DNA of 64,000 bases from Pegea sp. RAD2-039 (lineage: Eukaryota; Chordata; Thaliacea; Salpida; Salpidae): positions 620,001 to 684,000 of the forward strand of contig JAQGEQ010000003.1 in the NCBI GenBank assembly GCA_034620365.1, written 5' to 3'. The notes below the pieces were generated by a model. That model saw nothing but the letters and a program-made list of their open reading frames with translations, was not told where the DNA came from and made no database searches. This document shows positions 1-10,100 of this stretch, in pieces; positions within the stretch are counted from its first letter, which is position 1, and each line of letters starts with the position of its first letter. The position numbers were made by a program, and so were the translations under genes.

Positions 1-1154
1 CTAAAGATTATGAAAAGTTAGAAGCTAAAGATTTACTGAAACAACTTCGTCGACCTCAGAAACGAAAATACAAATCTGCAAATAAGCAAACATTAGACAT
101 CATCCACAAAACATCTAACCATCCCTTTCCAAAAATTATAACTGATTGGAGAAGCGCTCATCATGCTATTTACCAGTGTTTGATACCTCTAGAGAAATAT
201 CTTTCCTCCTTAAAGTCAACTGTATTCAAACCACCTTCTTTTACCTTTTCCTGCACTGGAAGAATGTTGATGGAAGAACCCAATGTTCAAAAGTTCCCTA
301 GGTCATTTGATGTCTTTTTAGGTTTCAATTCTCAACTAAGTTCAACTGGAAGATTTACAATTAATTTAAGAGATCTTTTTATTGCTGATAAAACTTTCAA
401 TCGAGTCTTTATATCAGCTGATTTTTCTCAATTAGAATTACGGATTCTTGCTCATTTTTCACAAGATGAAAAGTTACTAAAAGTCTTCAATGAAAATAGT
501 GAAGATATTTTTTGCAAAATGGCACGTGGTTTCAAAACTTACAGAAATCAAACGATTTCAGTAACAGATGTAGAAAGACAACATGCTAAGAAAATATGTT
601 ATGGAATTTTATATGGTATGAGCCCCTTAACACTCGCCAAGCAATTATCAATCGAAAAAGAAAGTGCTGAAACTCTGATGAACGATTTTCTAATTTATTT
701 TCCTTCTCTTCGCCCAACTTTAAGTAGAATTATTGAAAATTGTCGAAAAGATGGGTTTATTTCAACTGTTTTGGGGCGTCATAGATACCTTCCAAATATA
801 AACAGCGAAAAACCTCATCTTCGTTGTCAAGCTGAGCGTCAAGCTGTCAACTCAACTATTCAAGGGTCAGCTGCTGACATTATCAAACTTGCTACATGTC
901 GCATCACACAAGACTTGTTAGTACAAGATTTTAAAATTATAAGGGCTAATGTTAAAACCAAAAGTTGTTATTATGTCAATCATATGCACGATGAATTGAT
1001 GTTTGAAACTGATCTATCTTCCTTGAAGCAAGTCGCCACAATGATTCGTCATCATATGGTTCATGCGCTTGATTTGAAAGTAAAGCTTGCTGTTAAGATT
1101 AAAGTTGGTCCTTCTTGGGGTTCACTTGAAGATTATTCACAATCGCAATATTGA
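1..1154 (+). CDS. POLQ: DNA polymerase theta-like, C-terminal polymerase domain (5' partial)
   Basis: Family-A DNA polymerase domain; the gene enters from the left edge and the frame is open from base 3 to a TGA stop at 1152-1154 with no intron. Motif A reads DFSQLELRIL (catalytic Asp at 420-422), motif B reads RQHAKKICYGILYGM, followed by GRHRYLP and ERQAVNSTIQGSAADI, and motif C is HDEL (Asp-Glu at 990-995). The ICYG.(I/L)YGM form of motif B and the ending SWGSLEDY fit polymerase theta better than polymerase nu, whose motif B has YGAG. POLQ performs microhomology-mediated end joining in the nucleus; its helicase half would lie upstream, outside the window. The segments where vertebrate POLQ carries long insertion loops are short here. 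All catalytic residues are present. POLN, or another family-A member, is the alternative. Confidence 0.9.
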   Translation, partial: KDYEKLEAKDLLKQLRRPQKRKYKSANKQTLDIIHKTSNHPFPKIITDWRSAHHAIYQCLIPLEKYLSSLKSTVFKPPSFTFSCTGRMLMEEPNVQKFPRSFDVFLGFNSQLSSTGRFTINLRDLFIADKTFNRVFISADFSQLELRILAHFSQDEKLLKVFNENSEDIFCKMARGFKTYRNQTISVTDVERQHAKKICYGILYGMSPLTLAKQLSIEKESAETLMNDFLIYFPSLRPTLSRIIENCRKDGFISTVLGRHRYLPNINSEKPHLRCQAERQAVNSTIQGSAADIIKLATCRITQDLLVQDFKIIRANVKTKSCYYVNHMHDELMFETDLSSLKQVATMIRHHMVHALDLKVKLAVKIKVGPSWGSLEDYSQSQY

Positions 1155-1368
1155 AAATGAAGTATTTTTAATCTAATCATTGAAGTATAATTTGTATGAA
1201 GTTTATTTGTTTAGTGTTATACTTAAAGTGTTAAAATTTGTAGTTTTCAGTATTTTTTTTAATGTATTTGAAGCATATTTTATCACTTAATGCTGTTTTT
1301 GATGAATTTTTATTCCAATGAATTTTTTGTTTAATGTTTTTTATGAAGTTTCATAATTATTTTTCCTA

Positions 1369-1374
1369 AATAAA
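1369..1374 (+). promoter_or_regulatory. poly(A) signal AATAAA of the POLQ-like gene
   Basis: AATAAA lies about 215 nt after the TGA stop in an AT-rich 3' untranslated stretch. Position and hexamer fit a polyadenylation signal. Confidence 0.6.
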
Positions 1375-1870
1375 ACATTTGTTGAATGATTTCGAAACGT
1401 TTTGTCTATTAGTTTAGCTAAATATGAAAACTTTTCACTACAACAAGACATTTCAATTGATCTATCAACTATTCAATTTGTAAACGCCAATTATGAGCTG
1501 CATATGATAAATTATACAGCTCCAATAGAAATATGACTGTGGAGAGATAGGAGAAATAAAAGGTATTCAGTATCACAGTATTTTTTTTTCATATTTTTTT
1601 TGAAGTGAGGACTCCAAACAAAGATGTTAAACTCTAACTTGGGACGGATGTGTGGGAAGGAAAGTATTAAGTTCCCAAATAGTTCTGGTCTCAACTGGTA
1701 TCAACTAAATGATCCAACTCTGAACAAATAGTGGATTTAGTCGTCGTTAGCTAGCTTAAGCTGTCTGAATTGAAGCCATAAGTTATTCATAATTTAGTCA
1801 ACAAGAGTATTAAACTCCTTTATAGTATTAGAACAAACCATGAAATAAGAAATCTGTTTAGCATCTTGTC

Positions 1871-1876
1871 TTTATT
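1871..1876 (-). promoter_or_regulatory. poly(A) signal AATAAA (minus strand) of the small lectin-like gene
   Basis: TTTATT on the plus strand reads AATAAA on the minus strand, about 140 nt downstream of the stop codon at 2015. Confidence 0.5.
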
Positions 1877-2014
1877 TTATATAAACGAATCGTAAATATC
1901 AAAATTGTACAAAACAAACACTCAACAAAATTAGAAGTAGATGGAATAGTAATCTCCGGAAAAAGAACCATTTACATTTGCGAGCATTCGAGGAATTTTT
2001 CTTTTAAATAGTTC

Positions 2015-2668
2015 TTATTCTTTAGCCTCATTTTTAAAATCTTGCAGAGGAATGTCTACCGAGCTTTGCACAGGACTGTGTTCAGATCTCGGAGGTTTAA
2101 TCCTTACAAAGTCTTGCATAGGAGTTAATTCAAAGTCTTCGGTAATATTTACTTCTTTATTCGCCTTGAGTTTTCGTTTGCAGTGTTTCGTAATCTTCAT
2201 AACAATTTGCCAAGCAGCGTAAAATACGATTGAAGTGAAAATGCAGGCGAACATAAACGCTAAAATAAATGCTATTTGCATAGCAACCATTTGGCTGCCA
2301 GTAAAGTTTGGTGCTGAGCAAATAAAGTTTTCAGCTCTTTGACAGGGATATTTCCAAATAGATGTTTCGTTATTATGAACACTAACTACACGACTCAAAC
2401 AACTCAAATCTTCCACCTCTTCCTCGGAGTAGAGTGATGTAAAAGTTTCATTAGACATTCGAGTTTCAGGAAACGAATCACTGAAGTCTACTCTCCAAAT
2501 TTGATTTCCAAATTCTTTGCGTGATTTCGATGCAACGCTTTCTAAATGTGATTCATCCTTTATAAAAAGCAAATGACCGAAAAGGTCACTGCAATATCTT
2601 ACAGATTCACTAAAAGTCTTTTTGAAATTCACAAAAACGAGCTTATTTTTGATTAGAGAAGTTGACAT
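2015..2668 (-). CDS. small membrane-anchored C-type-lectin-like protein
   Basis: The 217-residue open frame begins inside a degenerate C-type lectin domain: VRYCSDLFGHLLFI matches the helix/strand block around the first conserved Cys, and CQRAENFICSAP matches the terminal C...(Y/F)IC block. No EPN/QPD or WND calcium-binding motif is seen, so sugar binding is doubtful. A hydrophobic segment at about residues 129-153 (VAMQIAFILAFMFACIFTS onward) looks like one TM helix, followed by a basic stop-transfer patch (KHCKRKLK) and a tail of about 60 residues. There is no signal peptide. An in-frame TGA lies 6 nt upstream of the ATG, right before a possible acceptor (ttttgaaag), so 2668 may be an exon edge with a signal-peptide exon farther upstream. 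The FICSAP ending resembles YICSAP in CTLD1 of the mosaic receptor at 22983-36006. Confidence 0.7.
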   Translation of the reverse strand: MSTSLIKNKLVFVNFKKTFSESVRYCSDLFGHLLFIKDESHLESVASKSRKEFGNQIWRVDFSDSFPETRMSNETFTSLYSEEEVEDLSCLSRVVSVHNNETSIWKYPCQRAENFICSAPNFTGSQMVAMQIAFILAFMFACIFTSIVFYAAWQIVMKITKHCKRKLKANKEVNITEDFELTPMQDFVRIKPPRSEHSPVQSSVDIPLQDFKNEAKE

Positions 2669-5600
2669 CTTTCAAAATAATTTCACAATTTATTTAAAAT
2701 TCTAGCTGTAATAGAAAAATTAAATAAACTTTTTAGAATATTAGAATTAAATTTTAGTTAAGCAAGTCATATAATTATTTCCTTTTTTTCACATAATTAA
2801 TTTAAGATAAGCACCTTCAAAACTTTTACTTATTCAATAATTCTGAACTGTTTGTAATAATTTCTCATAATTACAAATTATTTAACATTCATTTTCATTA
2901 AAAACTTACAAACTTTTTGACTAGCTGATAATTGTTTTACTAAATCAGTAATTTAAGTAACAAAAAACAATTAACTATTTTATACCATAATACTTTTATC
3001 TAATTTTAAGATAATATTTGCTCACATAAAAATGAACTACTTTTGCCAAATTTATCTAAATTTAAAAAGAGGCTCGTCTAGCAAAATAATACTAAATTGA
3101 TTTAGAATGTCTTCAACCTTTTCGGATTCACGGAAAAGAGTGAAAAAGAGCGTAATGATCTTTAAAACTCTTCGACGATTAAAATCAAATCATGATAAAA
3201 CTGTCATGTACAAAAAGTCTGGGGTAATACGAGAACTAAAGACTTCAGCTCAGATTACCTGCTTCTTTTACGTTTCATTTTTCAAATAAAAAAAAAACAA
3301 AAATTAAAACTTTGGCTCATAAAGAAAACAAGTTTATGAAACTTTTTAAAAATAACAATAAAATAACATTATTTGCTAATCTAAGAAAAAGTAATCTCTA
3401 AAAAAGCTTTTTAAAATCAATTACTGCCCGAAAAAACAAAACCAAAATATTTAAAATTATAACAAATTGATAAATTGCTCTAACCGCGTATTCTAAATGC
3501 TTAGATAGCATAAAAAACAGGTTTAATTTTTATAGCATAAGTAATTACGAAACAATGAAATCAGCATTGCAATCATTAGGTTTTAAACCAATTAAAATTT
3601 GAAATATTTTCTTAATTTTATGTTTCATTGAATTTACTGTGTTAAAAAAACCCATTGAAATAAATAGAATCTTAGTAATAATAGCTAACTATAAAACAAA
3701 TACGAAAATTTGTCTTAAAAAATAATTGTAATCAAATAAAAGTAAGAATTAATTGAAAAAGTAAGCTTAATTTAGGGTAAAAACTAAAGAAATCAAATGA
3801 TTGATGTAAAGTTTGTTTTAGTAATACTTATCTGAGCTAACAAGTCATAATTTTGGTTTTAAAAAATGCTATTTTTGTAGTATTAAAGTAAAATTAATCA
3901 ATTCTAGTTTTACATGACTTGTGATTAAATATTTTTCATGTTTTGTCAACTTTTTTTACGCCACCTGTTTAAGAGTGTTTGATGTCTTTTATTGGATCTT
4001 AGAATGAAGAGCAACCATAAGTCGTTACTAGAAACAACATCACTGGTCTGTTTGCATAAATGAGTTTAAAGTTTATAGAATATCTGTTTCGTGCACTAAA
4101 TTGATCGCAATTAAAGGAGTCGGCAACACACTATGAAATTTGCCCTAGCCGATTGGTATGTCTTTGTAAGAACATTAAAAGTACCAAGAATCACTAGAAG
4201 GTACATTAAGTTTTTTTTAACTTTAAAGAGGCTAGTCATTTTGGGCGTCATGTTACTATGTTCTTATTTAGTTTTTGAATTTTCGATTAAGTCTTAATTT
4301 TTTAAAGAAATTTTTAGAAAAATAAAAATAGCCTGCCTAATAATTTCACCATTTAGATATTATTTTAAACTTTGGGCAAATAGATATATTATGATATGAC
4401 TAATTTCTGTTGATTTATAACAACAAACACTAAACCTATCTTTTTGTTTCTTATGTGCAGACCTAAGATCCTTCATTTTTTCTTCCTCGTAACTTCTTTT
4501 TAGTAATTATACTTAGACTACTGTCTAAGAATATATTTTAATACCTGTAGCCACACGTACTCTAAACATTTTTGATTGCCAAGTTCAAAGCTCTTTGCTC
4601 ATTGTTATTAACAGATTACTTATATAGATTGGGGATCAAAATGAGCACCATTTAAAAGTGTTTTATTCTGGCAAGATTCAAAGCAATGTCGGTGATACAA
4701 AAATAAAAATTTTGTTGCCATGCAGACACATTCTATTATTTCTAAAGTGCCAACCAGAGTTTATTTTTTTACTGAACTTGTGATAATTTGCCTTTTTTTA
4801 CAAAAGTCAATATTATATTGTAAGAAACTTAAAACTCCTTAAAATATTTTTTATACAAATACATAGCTAAAATCAAAGCTTTATCAATAAAATAAATTGT
4901 ATTTTAAAGATGTTTAAAAGAAGCTTGGGCCTAAACAGAATATTTCAATAGGGAAAATCAATAATGCTTATTTTTATTGTTAAAATAAATTTTTTATATT
5001 ATATTTTTTATCCAATTTATTATAAAAATGTAACAAATTTATAACTAATTTTTAAAATTGTTAAACTTGTTGCTCTCCGCTAGTGGCGTTTTTGTAACAT
5101 ATTTGATTTGTTTTGAACAACTATTTTGGTATGGAAGCTAAAAATCACTAGCATGTCAAATTTAAGCTAGTCTTTCAACTTGTTGATATTTATTCAAGAA
5201 CTGCGATCGATTGATTTGAATTTTTTATAAAAAAAGTACTAAGCAATTATAAATATTTATAACTTGATATAAAGTTTGAAATAATATTTAATTTTGTATT
5301 TATAAGCAATTGAAAATATTTATAACTTTATATTGATTTAGTAGTATTTAAATTCTAGAAATTTTTCTGGTAGTTTTATTTACGAATTTTTATTTACTAA
5401 TTGCTCAATAAAATATTTTTATCTCAGTTTTGTGTATTATGTGTAATTATTGTAAGTTTTTGACATATTTTGTAATTTATTTTGAATTTATAGTAAATTT
5501 TTATATAGTTTTTATCATTTTTATAAATTAATCTTTATTTATTCAACGCGTAGCTGCAAGTGACAAATTCTTCTGCTCTTGTAGCAAACAAAACAAAATC

Positions 5601-5758
5601 AAACTTATCATTATTATATTAGGATAAATTAACTTTAGTAATAATATGAATATAACTTTTTTATTGTTACGTTTATAAACAAAATACATTTTTTATAGGA
5701 TTGGTCATGTTTGTTTTATAGTTTTAATTTTGTTGTTTTGTTTTATGAAAATAATAAA
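2669..5758. other. intergenic stretch, AT-rich; one doubtful 60-codon ORF
   Basis: About 3.1 kb between two divergently transcribed genes. The only candidate is an ORF at 3107-3289 (+) starting MSSTFSDSRKRVKKSV, rich in Lys/Arg, whose first 40 codons are less AT-rich than their surroundings; a GT at about 3222 could be a donor, and its stop overlaps AATAAA followed by a run of A. I do not recognise it and see no partner exons. The promoter of the ANKRD26-like gene should be near the right end; nothing diagnostic was seen. Confidence 0.4.
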
Positions 5759-7195
5759 ATGAAGAAACTTTTTAAAAAGAAAAAACGTTCAGTTTCTGAA
5801 GTTGGCAGCTTAGCTAGCCTATCTCATTCAGGTTATGATATTTCACCTAAAAAGGACCTTACAAAGTTACATAAAGCTGCCTATGAAGGAGATCTAACAA
5901 AACTAAAATCTTTGTTAAAAAAAGCAGATGTTAATGAATTGGATAAAGAAAAAAGGTAGTTATTATTTGTTAGGATTATTAATAATTTTTGATTGATAAA
6001 CTAAGTTTGTGATAGTAATCTCTTTGTTATTAACTATGATTGAAACTTTTATAGTTATGTTTGTATCTTTTATAATCAACTTACATTTGGAATTGTATCA
6101 ATTTTTCTATTTATTTGTTTAATTTTGAAGTTAGTTTTATTCATTTATTTTTAATAATCATATTTTCTTTATTTGTTTAGTATTTTCTCTATTCTTAACT
6201 CTGTTTAGCTTCACTGTGTTCAGGTTTTGTTATTATGTTGAAAAGTGGTATTTGAGACTTTTTCTATTTATTTCTCTCCATCTATGAGAGCTATATAGTT
6301 TTTTTTTTCTGCAACCATTTGTTTTTCTTGATTAAATAATTATAAGATATCTTAAGATACTTTTTATAAGTTATAACTAGTCAAAAAATTAAAAAATTAA
6401 AAAAGAAAATTATTTTCTTTTTTAAATATAGTTGTAAAAAGTTTGTAAATATATTTAAAATATTTGATCTTTTAACTAATTCTTGTGTTTTTTTTAAGGA
6501 CGGCTTTACATTTAGCATGTGCTAATGGAAAAATTGATGTTATTAAAATGTTAACAGATCACCCAAAAATTAATCTTGATTTATGTGATAAAGAAGAAAG
6601 GACAGCTTTAATGAAATGTGTGCAGTGTGAATTTCCTCGCTGTTTAGAAATATTACTTCGTAAAGGTAGAATATTTCCATGTTCAATTTCAGTTCTCTTC
6701 ATTATTTGTTTACACGAAAGGTGCGGCTACCAACAGACAGGATGTAAATGGAAATACCGCCTTACACTTATCAATTAGTATCCCAAATGCTGAGTTAACA
6801 ATCCTTTTATTAGATTATGGAATTGATATTGAAACCAAAAACAATGTAAGATTGTTCAATGGTTTGCTGGTTACTGTAAAAATCTACTTAATTAAAGGAT
6901 GGAAATACTCCATTGCATGTTGCTACTTCAGTAGATGTACCAGCAGAAATTATTCGTACTCTAATTAGTGATGGGTCTGATTTAAATGCAAGAAATATTT
7001 CTAAGAGGTAATTTTCTTCTCTATCACTTGTCATTTATTCATATTGTTGTCGTGTAGAACACCTTTGATGTTAGCTGCAAGCAGGGGAAACATAGATACA
7101 GTTAAACAGCTGCTAGCAGCTGGAGCTGATACAAGTTTAGAAGATGTAAAAGGATGGACAGCAAATGATATTGCCAACTCCAACGGTCACCATCC
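5759..7195 (+). other. ankyrin-repeat exons 1-5 of the ANKRD26-like gene
   Basis: Exons 5759-5955, 6499-6665, 6721-6845, 6898-7007 and 7058-7195. Each carries roughly one ankyrin repeat, with hallmarks LHKAAYEGD, TALHLACANGK, TALMKCVQ, NGNTALHLSIS, GNTPLHVAT and TPLMLAASRGN. Introns between exons 2-5 are only 50-55 nt. The first ATG used is at 5759; an upstream in-frame ATG at 5711 would add 16 hydrophobic residues and is less like the family, which starts MKK. Confidence 0.88.
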
Positions 7196-10100
7196 GTAAG
7201 TAACTTTGAATATATTTCTTAATTTGCAGTAATAGAATCTATTTTCTTTTGATTGGTGTAAATTTTGATTTTTTAAGAAAATATTGTTTAAAATTGAACT
7301 CCAAAATTGATTTCTTTTGAAAGTTCAAAGATTTTTTAACTTCAAATGCTTCGAATTTGTAAATGATTATTTTGTTGGCTGAGTTAAACAAGATTTAAGA
7401 ACAACTTTATATGAGATCTGTATTAAAAGGACAAAACAAACTATCTAATCTTTATGATTAAAACTAATCTCATAAATACTCTAATTTATCAAGTAGTTTA
7501 TTATTGAAAATATGTTTGTACAGATGTAATTACAACTTGTGAATATTTTTCTTTGGAATAAATCCTTTAAATACATTTATAAGAATCAAATACAATTTAT
7601 CTTTTGTACTTTTAGACTAGCTTACATTATAGTTGAACAAGCGATGAAAAAAGTCAACTTAAAACCTTTATCCGGATCTTTATCTTCTGTTAAGCGAAAT
7701 ATGTCAGCGTCTTCATCTGCATCTGGTTTTCACTCGGATCAAAGACCTTTTTCATCATCTAAAAAGATTACCAAAGAAAGTCCAATAAATCTATCTCGAT
7801 TAGTAGGGGGTCCTGCAGTTGAAATTGATGGTTAGTTTAATCTTTATACTTCATCTATACAACTCTTGATGTTAGTAAATTGATTATTTGAAATCATTTG
7901 GTTTGCTATTTTCTAGAATCATCTAGTGAAGAAAATTCAGCGGATAAAGTAGAAAATGAATCATCTAATCATAAAAAGGATATATGGTCTATGACAGATG
8001 ATGATGATAGTGTTTCGATGGAAGAGGTTTGTGTTTCACCTGTTTAGTTTGAAAGGATGTTGTTGGTCGAGTATTTTTCATATTCTTATATGAGACCAGG
8101 GCTTCTTAACCAGGGACACTTTAAATGGCATAGAAATACTGAATTGTTAAAATGTTTGAAGCCTACTACAAGTTCAAAAAATAATTTGTTACAAATGAAG
8201 ATAACTTCTTCGTATATTAATTGACATTTGATAGATTCGAATCACTCGAAGAACCGGGTTATGTATTTAGTTGGTAGTTTATCAGAAGTCTGGCAAGCTT
8301 ATAGATTAAAAATTAATAAATTAGATGAACAACTAGTTCTCTTATCACTGATCAATTTCGTTTTTTGTTCAAAACACTTGAACATTCCATTTTAATTGAT
8401 TTATTGAGGTTTGAATTAATTCAGTTTGATTTAATCTTATTAAAATATCTCTAGGTGGAGAAGCCAAAGAAAATTAACGTTTTGCAACTGTTCAATAAAC
8501 GAAGAGAAAACAAATCAGTAGTTGCAGCAGATGCAAGCGTTGACAAAGATGACAATAAAGATGTACTTAAAATTCCATCACAGCAAGCTTCAAATCTTTC
8601 AAATAATATCTTAGAAAAAGGTCACAGAGTTTACTTAGAAAAAGACATTGATGAATCTAACTCTTGGAGTATATCTACTGGATCAGAAGTCTCCGAAGAT
8701 CATGAAAAAGATTTTGAAGAAGCTGCAACGAAAAAAATATCAGAAAAAGAATCAGTTGAAAAAATAAATGAAACAAGCAAGCCATCTCGGGTGACGGAAG
8801 ATATTGACAAAAAGCTGGCCCAAAACTCAGTTGTGGCCCCTAATTCACCTTGGGACAGTGAAGTGAGTAGTGCTGACCCTGATCAAAATGAAGAACAAAT
8901 CCAAGATGTGAAAAAAAGTAGATATTTTCTTCTTGATGTAATCTTAGTTTATCTCTCGTTACTGCATCTTCAGATTTGATGAACGAATTGGGGTTCGATG
9001 AGGAAGTTGAATCAGATGATTTGAAGGATTCCTCTTCTGATTGGGATAGTGATGTTGAAGATGTTGAAAGTTTGGAGAAGTTTGAAAGTTAGATATAATT
9101 TCATCAATCTGTTTACTAAATTAATTTCATGAATGTTATCTCGTCGAGTAAAATTATTTTTCATAAATTTCTAGTTCAGAAAGTACATCCTGGAACTTCA
9201 AAGCTTACATTTGATGATGAAAAGTCCTTAGATGAAGAAAAACAGGAAGATATTAAAGAAGATTATGTAAGACACTAATTTGTAGAAGTATTTAAATTAC
9301 TTTTAACTATTTCTCAGTTTATAACTCGTTTAAAAATCTTCTTTAGAACTTCTTTCTCGAACGTTTTAATGACTGAACTTATACAAAACTTTAAATATTT
9401 TATGGTAGTAGAATCATTTCACCTTTTCTTATGAGATTTACAAATTTTTTAATCATTTTATGTTCGCAACAGTCAGAAAAAATTGAAGATACCATCTTGG
9501 TGACGCCGGCAGTAACTGCTGGGTAAGTTGTTGTTTCCTTGGTGCTTGAATATTTAATTTATTTGCTTATGTGAACATAAAAACATTCTTGAAATTAAAG
9601 TCATCGCTTTGGTGGAACAGTAACAAAAGTCTTATTGTTGTTTATCGAAGGTTTTTTACTTATTAACTTTGTCAAAAAACGTTTTTATTTTGAAATTTGA
9701 TAAAAACTTTCATTGAATTCTTGCTGCATTTCGGTAAAATGCTAAAATAGTTGAACTAAAAACAAAAGATTTTTAAATATTTTTCTTAAACTAAAACCAT
9801 GAGGAAATTTGTTCACTTTTTATTAGAAAGTCTGAACTTTTTATTTATTCTTTGGTTATTAGCTTCTAAGGTGTTATAAAATTCTGAATTAGCTCAAGAA
9901 CTAAGATATTTATGACTACAGCAAAATATTTCATAAAATTTATCAAAGTTTTGATAATGAATTTTCTTAAAAGTTTTTTTTAATTTTACTAATTACTTCT
10001 AAAATTTGATGTTTTTAATTTCTTCTCTGGCTAGTTTCAACATCATCTCACAACCTTCATTTTTTTTTACTTTTCGGTAAAAACTTAATCCAAATATTCA

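Larger units (their letters stand above)
1155..2014. other. convergent intergenic stretch with two 3' UTRs
   Basis: No protein-coding signal was found between the converging POLQ-like (+) and lectin-like (-) genes. It holds their presumed 3' untranslated regions and one poly(A) hexamer on each strand. Confidence 0.6.

Noticed and set aside
1-1154. Assignment of the polymerase to POLN
   Set aside because: Motif B reads ICYGILYGM, as in polymerase theta, while polymerase nu has a YGAG form; SWGSLEDY at the end also fits theta. Not fully excluded.
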